Shown: positions 1 to 5,199 of the stretch, piece after piece | Position numbering within the stretch: the stretch's first letter is position 1 | Layout of the letters: every line of letters begins with the position of its first letter | NCBI GenBank assembly: GCA_022360595.1 | Contig: JAKSCN010000585.1 | Coordinates: 1-5,199, forward strand | Length of the DNA stretch: 5,199 nucleotides | Reading direction: 5' to 3' | Source of the DNA: Chromatiales bacterium | GTDB lineage: Bacteria > Pseudomonadota > Gammaproteobacteria > Chromatiales > Chromatiaceae | Translations under genes and position numbers: made by a program | The notes under the pieces: model-generated | What the model saw: only the letters and a program-made list of their open reading frames with translations | Databases searched by the model: none | What the model was told of the DNA's origin: nothing

Positions 1-81
1 ATTGGATTTGGCCAGTTTCATGGCAGCGCCTTCACCGGCGGGACCGCTACCGATGACGATGGTGTTGTAGTGCTTGGTCAT
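1..81 (-). CDS. sthA: Soluble pyridine nucleotide transhydrogenase SthA, N-terminal fragment
   Basis: Only the first 27 codons are present; the gene continues off the left edge on the minus strand. The peptide begins MTKHYNTIVIGSGPAG and continues EGAAMKLAK. This is a beta strand followed by the GxGxxG dinucleotide-binding motif (G11, G13, G16) typical of FAD-dependent pyridine nucleotide-disulfide oxidoreductases. The GEGAAM run directly after it is what I associate with SthA rather than with dihydrolipoamide dehydrogenase or mercuric reductase. Family knowledge: SthA is a cytosolic FAD enzyme that transfers reducing equivalents between NADPH and NAD+. The start codon is the ATG read from 81 down to 79, with GGAG at 89-86 on the same strand, only 4 bases upstream. 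An ATG at 91-89 is out of frame. The catalytic region is not visible, so another flavoprotein of this superfamily remains possible. Confidence 0.8.
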   Translation of the reverse strand, partial: MTKHYNTIVIGSGPAGEGAAMKLAKSN

Positions 82-144
82 GATGCTCCATGTTTGGGGT
101 GTGCCCAGGCGAGTTCAAACAACTCTATATTCAAAAAATTAATG

Positions 145-186
145 GGTTATAAGTATAACCTTATAGGTAGGTCGGTACTAGATACC
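145..186. promoter_or_regulatory. Palindrome cluster between sthA and copA, candidate operator
   Basis: Three short inverted repeats lie almost end to end. GGTTATA-AG-TATAACC at 145-160 has perfect 7-base arms and a 2-base gap. ACCT-TAT-AGGT lies at 158-168. GGTA-CTAGA-TACC lies at 174-186. The cluster overlaps the putative sthA -10 and lies upstream of copA, as expected for a regulator site in a divergent intergenic region. The arms resemble the ACC/GGT elements used by MerR-family regulators, but the spacing does not match the CueR dyad, which has a longer ACCTTCC-type arm. I cannot name the protein that might bind, nor which gene it would serve. Confidence 0.4.
152..180 (-). promoter_or_regulatory. 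Possible sthA promoter (TATACT -10)
   Basis: Read on the minus strand, TATACT (157 down to 152) matches the sigma70 -10 consensus at five of six positions. The hexamer 17 bases upstream, TAGTAC (180-175), is a poor -35. Transcription would begin near 145, leaving a leader of about 65 bases before the sthA ATG. A weak -35 is what an activator-dependent promoter would show, but this is inference from pattern only. Confidence 0.3.
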
Positions 187-346
187 CTGTTTTTTGTATC
201 GATATATTGGCTGGATAACGGTAGGTAAAAGCTGCGAGAATAGCGGGCCTGAATTTTTATCTGCAAAAATGATCCAATACCTCGATCAAGCCGGGATTGC
301 CTCCGCAGATTACACTAGATGATCACGCCAACGTAGATAGTCGCTG

Positions 347-2758
347 ATGTCCGAGCAAAACACGAACCTTTCCAACTTACATCTGGCAGTCGAGGGAATG
401 ACTTGTGCCGCCTGCTCTACACGCCTGGAAAAGGTGTTAAACCGCCAGCAGGGGATTGCCACAGCCAGTGTCAATCTGGCCAACAATAGTGCGGCTGTGG
501 AGTTTGACAGTAAAACGCTGAGTGTTACCGATATCGCGGCCGCTATTGCCAAGGCAGGGTTTGCCGTGCCTCGCGAAACCTATGAGTTCAACATCATCGG
601 TATGACTTGTGCCGCTTGCTCTACCCGATTGGAGAAGGTGTTGTCACGTCAGCCGGGGGTGGAAGAGGCGAGTGTCAACCTGGCGACGGAAAGGGCTTCG
701 GTCACAGGTCCCGCAGGTAGTTTGTCGGCTCAGGCGCTGATCCAGGCGGTAGCCAAGACGGGGTTTACCGCAACTCCGGTTCAGAATGAGGCCGAGCAGC
801 TGGCTGCTGCTCAGAAACAGGCTGAAGCGCGTAACCGCGCCGAGATGATCAAACTGATTGCGGCGGTGGTCCTGACCTTACCTCTCGCTTTGCCGATGCT
901 GTTCATGCCGTTAGGGATGGATCTGATGTTGCCGCCTTTGCTGCAGTTTCTGTTGGCGACGCCAGTGCAGTTCTGGATCGGTTGGCGCTTCTATGAAGGC
1001 GCATTCAAATCCCTGCGCGGTGGCGCCGGCAATATGGATGTCCTGGTGGTGATGGGAACCAGTGCCGCCTGGGGCCTAAGCACATGGGTGACGCTGAAGG
1101 GTGGCGGTCATCTCTACTTTGAAGCCTCAGCCATGGTGATCACCCTGGTGCTGTTTGGTAAGTGGATGGAGGGGCGTGCCAAAGCGAGTGCCGCCTCGGC
1201 AATTCGGGCGCTAATGGCGTTGCGGCCAGAGGTAGCCACTGTTGAGCGCGCAGGCGTGCTGACTGAAATACCGGCTGAACAGGTGCGGGTAGGTGATATT
1301 GTGGTGGTGAAACCGGGCGAACGGATCCCGGTGGATGGGCTGGTGATAGAAGGGAGTAGCCAGATCGATGAATCACTGATTACCGGTGAGTCTCTGCCCG
1401 TACTGCGTGCTGTTGGGGATAAGGTGACCGGGGCGTCGGTCAATGGTGATGGGCTGCTGCGAGTCGAAACCACCCAAGTGGGCGCTGAATCGACGCTGTC
1501 GCGCATTATTCGTCTGGTGGTGACTGCTCAGGCGAGCAAGGCGCCGGTGCAGAAGCTGGTGGACCGTATCTCTGAGATCTTTGTGCCGATAGTGGCTGTT
1601 ATTGCCCTCGGCACTTTTCTAGCCTGGTGGCTGTTGGCCGGTGAACCTCAGACTGCCTTTCTGGCGGCTGTCTCGGTGCTGGTGATCGCTTGTCCCTGTG
1701 CCCTTGGCCTGGCAACCCCGACAGCGATCATGGTGGGTACCGGTGTGGCAGCCAAACAGGGGATTCTGATCAAAGATGCCGATGCCCTGGAGCAAGCACA
1801 TCAGTGCAATACGGTGGTGTTTGATAAGACCGGCACCCTCACCGAAGGACGACCAGAAGTAGAGCAGGTGGTGGCTGCAGGGCTTGATGTTCAGGAGCTG
1901 CTGCGTCTCATGGCTTCTGCCCAGCAGGGTAGTGAGCATCCGTTGGCAAAAGCGGTGCTGCGTAAAGCTGAAGCTGATCAACTTCAACTCTCACCCGTGT
2001 CCGAGTTCAGTAGCTTTCCGGGGCGTGGTCTGCAGGCAGAGGTTGACGGTCAGCGGTTGCTGATTGGGAGCCGCCGCTTGATTCGTGAGACTCTCGGCGG
2101 ATTTGGTGAACTGGATAACACAGCCCAAAGTTTTGAAGATCAGGGCTGTACGCTGATGTGGATCGCGCGCATGGTGGACGATGCGGGTGAGTTGCTCGGT
2201 TTTATTGCTGTGCGTGATCCGGTTAAAGCCTCTTCATCGGCAGCTATCACTGCATTGAAACAGCTCGATATTGAGCCGGTGATGTTGACCGGGGATAACC
2301 CTCAGGCAGCCCAAGTGGTGGCTCAGAGTATTGGTATCGAACAGGTGATCGCCGAGGTGTTGCCTGAGGATAAGGCGCAGCAGGTGCAGTCGCTGCAACA
2401 GCAGGGGCGGAAAGTGGCAATGGTCGGCGATGGTATTAACGACGCCCCAGCACTGGCGGCCGCCAATGTAGGGATGGCGATGTCCACCGGCACTGATGTG
2501 GCGATGCATACGGCAGGTATTACCTTGATGCGCGGCAATCCGGCGCTGGTTGCCGATGCTTTGAGTGTTTCAGAGGCCACCTATAGTAAGATTAAGCAGA
2601 ATCTGTTCTGGGCACTGATCTACAATCTCATCGCCATTCCGCTCGCGGCCTCCGGTATGCTCAGTCCGGTAATTGCTGGCGCTGCGATGGCGATGTCATC
2701 TGTGAGTGTGGTCTCAAATTCACTGTTATTAAAACGCTGGCGTGGTATCAATAATTAA
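347..2758 (+). CDS. copA: Cu(+)-exporting P1B-type ATPase CopA
   Basis: This complete 803-residue inner-membrane pump uses ATP hydrolysis to export cytosolic Cu+. Two N-terminal HMA metal-binding domains carry GMTCAAC at residues 17-23 (Cys20, Cys23) and 85-91 (Cys88, Cys91). Two membrane helices (about 167-186 and 196-215) and two more (229-250, 256-274) lead to the actuator domain with TGES at 346-349. Helix 6 carries the CPC metal site (449-451). The catalytic domain has DKTGT at 493-497 (Asp493 is phosphorylated), the P1B SEHPLA motif (His531-Pro532), TGD at 648-650 and GDGIND at 694-699. The last two helices contain YN (759-760) and MAMSS (781-785), which together with CPC are the Cu+-specific P1B-1 signature. 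Length and domain order are normal and no key residue is missing. The ATG at 347 is preceded by a stop codon at 338-340 in frame, so no longer N-terminus is possible with this frame. There is no good Shine-Dalgarno sequence ahead of it. copZ follows 39 bases downstream. Confidence 0.97.
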   Translation: MSEQNTNLSNLHLAVEGMTCAACSTRLEKVLNRQQGIATASVNLANNSAAVEFDSKTLSVTDIAAAIAKAGFAVPRETYEFNIIGMTCAACSTRLEKVLSRQPGVEEASVNLATERASVTGPAGSLSAQALIQAVAKTGFTATPVQNEAEQLAAAQKQAEARNRAEMIKLIAAVVLTLPLALPMLFMPLGMDLMLPPLLQFLLATPVQFWIGWRFYEGAFKSLRGGAGNMDVLVVMGTSAAWGLSTWVTLKGGGHLYFEASAMVITLVLFGKWMEGRAKASAASAIRALMALRPEVATVERAGVLTEIPAEQVRVGDIVVVKPGERIPVDGLVIEGSSQIDESLITGESLPVLRAVGDKVTGASVNGDGLLRVETTQVGAESTLSRIIRLVVTAQASKAPVQKLVDRISEIFVPIVAVIALGTFLAWWLLAGEPQTAFLAAVSVLVIACPCALGLATPTAIMVGTGVAAKQGILIKDADALEQAHQCNTVVFDKTGTLTEGRPEVEQVVAAGLDVQELLRLMASAQQGSEHPLAKAVLRKAEADQLQLSPVSEFSSFPGRGLQAEVDGQRLLIGSRRLIRETLGGFGELDNTAQSFEDQGCTLMWIARMVDDAGELLGFIAVRDPVKASSSAAITALKQLDIEPVMLTGDNPQAAQVVAQSIGIEQVIAEVLPEDKAQQVQSLQQQGRKVAMVGDGINDAPALAAANVGMAMSTGTDVAMHTAGITLMRGNPALVADALSVSEATYSKIKQNLFWALIYNLIAIPLAASGMLSPVIAGAAMAMSSVSVVSNSLLLKRWRGINN
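395..643 (+). repeat. Duplicated HMA metal-binding motif inside copA
   Basis: Positions 395-439 and 599-643 encode the same 15 residues, GMTCAACSTRLEKVL, in the first and second HMA domains. The two 45-base copies differ at 7 positions, each at a synonymous site (six third positions, plus CTG/TTG for leucine). The similarity continues more loosely downstream (SVNLA in both copies). The repeat unit is about 204 bases apart, the spacing of one HMA domain, so this reflects domain duplication within the gene rather than a mobile repeat. Confidence 0.75.
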
Positions 2759-2797
2759 ACCCGTTAGTGGCTCATATCGTTAATCTGGAGAGTTCTG

Positions 2798-3001
2798 ATG
2801 CAGAAAGTCTATAAAGTGGAAGGCATGAGTTGTGGTGGTTGCAGCAGCTCTGTCGAGCAAGCGATCAAAGCGGTTGCTCCCGAGGCAAGTGTAGAGATTC
2901 AGCTTGAAGGCGGGCTGGTCACGGTTGAGGGTGCCGATAATGATGCGCTGATCGAGCAGGCTGTCGAGGATGCCGGCTTTACTTATGCAGGGCTGGCGTA
3001 A
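2798..3001 (+). CDS. copZ: CopZ-like copper chaperone (single HMA domain)
   Basis: A 67-residue cytosolic protein consisting of one heavy-metal-associated domain. The Cu+-binding loop GMSCGGC lies at residues 9-15, with Cys12 and Cys15 as ligands. It is followed by the helix SSSVEQAIKAV, the strands around SVEIQLEGGLVTVEG, and a second helix ending in EDAGFTYAG, which together make the usual beta-alpha-beta-beta-alpha-beta order. Family knowledge: such chaperones bind Cu+ and deliver it to the HMA domains or the entry site of CopA. GGAG at 2787-2790 sits 7 bases before the ATG. It lies 39 bases after copA on the same strand with no terminator between, so cotranscription is likely. Its loop (SCGGC) differs from the TCAAC of both CopA domains, so it is not a recent copy of either. 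A mercury-binding MerP role is unlikely because there is no signal peptide and copA is adjacent. Confidence 0.9.
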   Translation: MQKVYKVEGMSCGGCSSSVEQAIKAVAPEASVEIQLEGGLVTVEGADNDALIEQAVEDAGFTYAGLA

Positions 3002-3034
3002 CAGCTATCCAAATATGGAAATGGTGTAACTCCT

Positions 3035-3062
3035 CTCCTGCGGTGAGTGGATGCCGCAGGAG
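3035..3062 (+). terminator. Hairpin after copZ, possible terminator
   Basis: CTCCTGCGG (3035-3043) pairs perfectly with CCGCAGGAG (3054-3062), giving a GC-rich 9-bp stem with a 10-base loop, closed further by a T-G wobble. It begins 33 bases after the copZ stop and lies before the next gene's promoter region, as a terminator would. The following bases (TGAAAATCTTCC) lack a proper T run, so intrinsic termination may be weak, or the hairpin may instead protect the 3' end of the copAZ mRNA. Confidence 0.45.
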
Positions 3063-3102
3063 TGAAAATCTTCCTGCCTTACCGGTCATGTTCTTGACCA
3101 AA

Positions 3103-3150
3103 TTGACAAAACCCCCTACCTCTTTGCATAGATCAGTAATAGCGTAGAAT
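3103..3150 (+). promoter_or_regulatory. Promoter region for the GFA/PqiA-like pair
   Basis: TAGAAT at 3145-3150 matches the sigma70 -10 at five of six positions. TTTGCA at 3123-3128 is a four-of-six -35 at 16-base spacing. This would start transcription near 3157, about 23 bases before the ATG. A perfect TTGACA lies further up (3103-3108), but its best partner at normal spacing is the weak CATAGA (3127-3132), so it may be a second, weaker promoter or chance. Together with the hairpin upstream, this suggests the pair is transcribed separately from copAZ. Confidence 0.45.
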
Positions 3151-3179
3151 GGACTAAATTTAGCTCGGGAGTTGTATCA

Positions 3180-3587
3180 ATGAGGGGAAGCTGTTTGTGT
3201 GGTGGTGTTCAATACGAGATAACCGGGCAGCTCGGTGATATTACACATTGCCACTGCACCACCTGCCGTAAGGCGCATGGCGCCGCATTTTCATCGGTGG
3301 CAGCCGTTCAGATTAAAGATTTCAACTGCCTGGAGGGAAGCGAGTTCTTGAAATCTTTCCAATCTTCCCCAGGTAAAAGACGGTATTTTTGTAGTAACTG
3401 CGGCTCACACATCTATGCCCACCGGGAGGAGCAGGAGCACTATGTGTTGAGGCTGGGCACCTTGGATGATGATCCTGAGGTGAGGCCGGTGAACCATATC
3501 TGGGTAAGTCTAAAAGCGCCGTGGTATGAGATAGCCGAAGACGCTCAATTGCCGCAGTTTTCTGAATGGCCGGATGATAGGACGTGA
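3180..3587 (+). CDS. GFA/CENP-V family zinc protein
   Basis: A 135-residue cytosolic protein of the family named after glutathione-dependent formaldehyde-activating enzyme (Gfa). It shows both zinc sites of the fold: the structural site from C5-L-C7 near the N-terminus with C71 and C74 (YFCSNCGSHIY), and the would-be catalytic site C24, C26 and C29 (THCHCTTCRKAHGAAF). Length and order are typical. Family knowledge: the founding member promotes formation of S-hydroxymethylglutathione from formaldehyde and glutathione, but most members have no tested substrate and that activity is debated, so no specific reaction is assigned here. GGGAG at 3167-3171 lies 8 bases before the ATG. Its TGA overlaps the ATG of the next gene (TGATG), which indicates an operon with translational coupling. 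No formaldehyde dehydrogenase or other C1 gene is nearby to support a detoxification role. Confidence 0.88.
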   Translation: MRGSCLCGGVQYEITGQLGDITHCHCTTCRKAHGAAFSSVAAVQIKDFNCLEGSEFLKSFQSSPGKRRYFCSNCGSHIYAHREEQEHYVLRLGTLDDDPEVRPVNHIWVSLKAPWYEIAEDAQLPQFSEWPDDRT

Positions 3588-4456
3588 TGGATCAGACCGA
3601 AACAGCTCCAAGCTCACCTAGTGCTGTCAATAGACTCTCATTAACCTTGTTTGTACTGCTGTTGGGCGGGTTGCTGTTCTGTGCCTGGCACGCTTGGCAG
3701 CAGGCCCTCGCCTATGAGCAGACCACTCTGGCGCTGATCGATGAATTGCAGGCAGAGACCAAGATCGCTTCAGCCGTCGACAAGGTGATCGAGATGCTCT
3801 CAATGGGCACGTACAGTGGCTATAGCGATCAGATAAACCAGCTCGCGGAGCAGAAACGGCTGCAGGAGGCCTATCGCCACTCAGCCGATCTGATGTCGAT
3901 AGGTTTTTTTGCCCTGGTGCCGCTGGCGCTGTTATTCGCTTATCTCGTTCGATGTGATCTGGGGGATATGGCCTATGCGGCGCTATTGGTTGCAATGATT
4001 GCGCTGGCGGTAGGATTGTCAGCTCCCATCCTGTCACTGGCGGCGAGTAAAGAGCTGCCCGTGTTGGGTGAGACAGTGTTTCAATTCCAGTCGAAAGGGG
4101 TACTGAGCACCATTACGGCGCTGCAGAGCGTCGGTAATCTGTGGCTGGCGGCTATTCTGTTTCTGTTCAGTGTGGTGATACCGGTGGTGAAGAGCCTGCT
4201 GGTAGGTATGACCTTTTTTGCCCGTACCCACCACCTGTCATTGAAAGGGTTGAATCTGGTGCGCCATATCGGTAAGTGGTCGATGGCTGATGTCTTTGTG
4301 GTGGCTATTCTGGTCGCTTTTTTTAGTAGTAATGGTAAAGGGCTAACCGATGCCGAGGTGCAGGCGGGGCTCTATTTCTTTGCCGGTTATGTGGTGCTTT
4401 CGGTGTTGGCGACTCAACTGATCGATAAGCTGATCGGCGTCAAAAAATCCCGCTGA
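3587..4456 (+). CDS. PqiA-family inner-membrane protein, single domain with N-terminal helical extension
   Basis: A 289-residue integral membrane protein. The core (about residues 127-280) matches the PqiA/LetA (YebS) domain: a helix ending in LSAPILSLAA, a short extracytoplasmic segment with GETVFQFQSKGVLST, a helix ending FSVVIPVVKSLL, the hallmark GKWSMADVFVVAILVAFF (about 229-246), and a last helix (about 260-280). Two further helices (about 16-36 and 103-121) flank a hydrophilic, helix-rich stretch of about 65 residues, for about six helices in total. Family knowledge: PqiA and LetA are two-domain proteins with zinc ribbons that work with MCE proteins (PqiB, LetB) in lipid transport between membranes. 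This protein has one core domain, only two isolated cysteines (32 and 123), so no zinc ribbon, and no MCE gene beside it. Its role is therefore unknown. The ATG at 3587 overlaps the preceding stop and has AGGA 4 bases upstream. A GTG at 3584 would add one residue but sits too close to that site. Confidence 0.8.
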   Translation: MDQTETAPSSPSAVNRLSLTLFVLLLGGLLFCAWHAWQQALAYEQTTLALIDELQAETKIASAVDKVIEMLSMGTYSGYSDQINQLAEQKRLQEAYRHSADLMSIGFFALVPLALLFAYLVRCDLGDMAYAALLVAMIALAVGLSAPILSLAASKELPVLGETVFQFQSKGVLSTITALQSVGNLWLAAILFLFSVVIPVVKSLLVGMTFFARTHHLSLKGLNLVRHIGKWSMADVFVVAILVAFFSSNGKGLTDAEVQAGLYFFAGYVVLSVLATQLIDKLIGVKKSR

Positions 4457-4482
4457 TAATGGCTTCGCGATAGAAAAAACAG

Positions 4483-4510
4483 TTGTCTGACATATAGTTA
4501 AAAATATAAA
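4483..4510 (+). promoter_or_regulatory. Promoter of the 89-residue protein gene
   Basis: TTGTCT (4483-4488) and TATAAA (4505-4510) are separated by 16 bases, a reasonable sigma70 promoter in a strongly AT-rich 77-base gap. An alternative -10, TATAGT (4493-4498), lacks a good -35. Transcription from TATAAA would start near 4517, just ahead of the AGGAGG ribosome binding site at 4521-4526, giving a leader of only about 17 bases. Confidence 0.45.
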
Positions 4511-4533
4511 AGGCAAAAAAAGGAGGTTTACTA

Positions 4534-4803
4534 ATGAGACCTTCAAAAGAGCAGATGACATCCGCGTTGAATGAAGCCAATCGCATGCGAATTGCTGATG
4601 ATGACCCACAGGCGCTGGCCAAGTGTTTTCTCTACCTGCAGCAGCGCAATCACTCTCTGGAAGAGATCTTCAAACACCTGGAGTATTTCTTGGAATTTGG
4701 GATGCCGGCGGAGGAGCATGCCAAGCTGCTGAGGCTGGTTGAGGGGATTCGTGAGCAGGATTTGTCTGAACGAGGGGGCAACGAAGCCCGCTTTGGACTC
4801 TGA
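4534..4803 (+). CDS. Small conserved-looking helical protein, function unknown
   Basis: I do not recognise a named family. The 89-residue product is soluble, charged and apparently all-helical. It begins MRPSKEQMTSALNEANRMR, continues with a helix ALAKCFLYLQQRN (about 27-39), then SLEEIFKHLEYFLEFG (41-56) and EEHAKLLRLVEGIREQD (60-76), and ends in a short, probably flexible tail. There is no signal peptide, membrane segment, zinc motif or DNA-binding motif I can identify; its one cysteine is residue 31. A consensus AGGAGG (4521-4526) lies 7 bases before the ATG, the best ribosome binding site in the window, so the gene is very likely real and well translated. From memory, and unverified, short proteins beginning MRPSKEQ occur ahead of fmdB/aspS in other Gammaproteobacteria. 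An opposite-strand reading frame over the same bases has no comparable initiation signals. Confidence 0.8.
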   Translation: MRPSKEQMTSALNEANRMRIADDDPQALAKCFLYLQQRNHSLEEIFKHLEYFLEFGMPAEEHAKLLRLVEGIREQDLSERGGNEARFGL

Positions 4804-4816
4804 TTTTTCTGATTTG

Positions 4817-4825
4817 TGGTAGAAT
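4817..4825 (+). promoter_or_regulatory. Extended -10 promoter for the FmdB-family gene
   Basis: TGG-TAGAAT fits the extended -10 form (TGn directly before a five-of-six -10 hexamer). No good -35 lies 16-18 bases upstream, as is common for extended -10 promoters. Transcription would begin near 4832, leaving about 54 bases before the ATG at 4886. It lies just after the stop codon of the preceding gene and probably drives this gene and whatever follows it. Confidence 0.5.
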
Positions 4826-4885
4826 CTCCGCAATTTTTCTCTAAGCCGCCAATAGTTGCGGGTATTTGGTGGAGATTCCAGAATT

Positions 4886-5161
4886 ATGCCGATTTATGAA
4901 TACCGTTGTGACGCCTGTGGTCACGAACTTGAAAAAATGCAGAAGATGGCCGATGCGCCACTGACCGACTGCCCGGAATGCGGTGAAGAGCAGCTCAAAA
5001 AACTGATCTCCGCTGCCGGTTTTCGCCTGAAAGGTGGCGGTTGGTATGAAACAGACTTCAAGAGCGGCAGCAAAAAGAATCTGCACGAGTCAGGTAGTAG
5101 CGATAAGAAAAGCAGTGCCCCGGCTTGTGGCGGTGGCGCCTGCTCAAGCTGCAGCGACTGA
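4886..5161 (+). CDS. FmdB-family zinc ribbon protein
   Basis: A 91-residue protein that opens with the family signature MPIYEYRCDACGHELE. The zinc ribbon uses C8-x-x-C11 and C29-P-E-C32-G, followed by LKKLISAAGFRLKGGGWYETDF, the usual second half of the domain. The rest is a low-complexity Ser/Lys linker (about 60-77) and a Gly/Cys-rich end with three more cysteines (81, 86, 89). Family knowledge: FmdB was named from a formamidase gene cluster as a possible regulator; the role of bacterial members is not established. The start at ATG 4886 is preferred because every family member I recall begins with MPIYEY. A TTG at 4856 would add ten residues with no family support. GGAG at 4871-4874 is 11 bases upstream, slightly distant. 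The gene is last before a probable aspS, a common arrangement in this class. Confidence 0.88.
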   Translation: MPIYEYRCDACGHELEKMQKMADAPLTDCPECGEEQLKKLISAAGFRLKGGGWYETDFKSGSKKNLHESGSSDKKSSAPACGGGACSSCSD

Positions 5162-5199
5162 CCGGATTATCACCCGTCAATTTCATACTGGAGATCCGG
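5162..5199 (+). promoter_or_regulatory. Ribosome binding site of the next, unseen gene inside an inverted repeat
   Basis: GGAG at 5190-5193 looks like a ribosome binding site whose start codon lies just past the window edge. CCGGAT at 5162-5167 is the exact inverse complement of ATCCGG at 5194-5199, so the GGAG would sit in the loop next to the 3' arm if the stem forms. The next gene is inferred to be aspS from gene-order knowledge only. The stem is short (6 bp, 26-base loop) and could be chance. Confidence 0.4.

Noticed and set aside
145..186. CueR operator for copA
   Set aside because: The ACCT/AGGT arms are too short and wrongly spaced for the CueR dyad, and no TTGACC-type -35 with a 19-base spacer is present on the plus strand.
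1114..1506. Minus-strand 130-residue reading frame inside copA
   Set aside because: The composition is Ser/Thr/Pro-rich with no domain, as expected for the shadow of a well-supported gene.
2798..3001. CopZ frame as a frameshifted product or detached HMA domain of copA
   Set aside because: It has its own good ribosome binding site, a complete HMA fold and a different metal loop (SCGGC against TCAAC), so it is an independent chaperone gene.
347..4456. One copper/formaldehyde/stress operon spanning copA to the PqiA-like gene
   Set aside because: A 9-bp hairpin and promoter-like elements lie in the 178-base gap after copZ, and nothing in the GFA or PqiA-like proteins indicates copper handling.
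4543..4833. Minus-strand 96-residue reading frame over the 89-residue gene
   Set aside because: It has no convincing ribosome binding site or recognisable domain and mirrors a plus-strand gene with a consensus one.
4856..4885. Ten-residue N-terminal extension of the FmdB-family protein from a TTG start
   Set aside because: The family begins MPIYEY, encoded from the ATG at 4886, and the GGAG at 4871-4874 lies inside the proposed extension.

Overview
The window looks like ordinary chromosomal DNA from a gammaproteobacterium. The grounds are the N-terminus of a soluble pyridine nucleotide transhydrogenase (SthA, mainly a gammaproteobacterial enzyme), moderate GC content, sigma70-like promoter elements and GGAG-type ribosome binding sites. 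The small FmdB-type zinc ribbon gene is followed by a ribosome binding site, which fits the fmdB-aspS arrangement familiar in this class. The genus cannot be fixed from the sequence. I see no tRNA, rRNA, CRISPR array, insertion sequence or prophage gene.

Layout. Positions 1-81 (minus strand) hold the first 27 codons of sthA, reading out of the window. A 265-base intergenic region (82-346) separates it from a divergent plus-strand copper pair: copA (347-2758), a complete two-HMA-domain Cu+-exporting P1B-type ATPase, and copZ (2798-3001), a 67-residue single-HMA copper chaperone. A 178-base gap with a 9-bp hairpin and promoter-like elements follows. Next comes a two-gene unit with a TGATG stop/start overlap: a GFA/CENP-V family zinc protein (3180-3587) and an unusual single-domain PqiA-family membrane protein (3587-4456). 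After a short AT-rich gap with a promoter and a consensus Shine-Dalgarno sequence there is an 89-residue helical protein of unknown function (4534-4803). A gap with an extended -10 promoter leads to an FmdB-family zinc ribbon gene (4886-5161). The window ends in a GGAG ribosome binding site for an unseen next gene, probably aspS.

How the genes work together. CopA and CopZ form a copper-detoxification module: CopZ binds cytosolic Cu+ and can deliver it to CopA, which pumps it out using ATP. No CueR/CopY/CsoR regulator gene is in the window, and I could not find a convincing CueR operator. The remaining genes have no evident functional link to copper. The GFA-family and PqiA-like genes are probably cotranscribed.

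I did not find a clear undescribed system. The items most worth a second look are the PqiA-like protein, which has an N-terminal helical extension and lacks both zinc ribbons and an MCE partner; the conserved-looking 89-residue protein; the nearly exact repeat of the metal-binding motif in CopA, which differs only at synonymous positions; and the palindrome-rich sthA/copA intergenic region.
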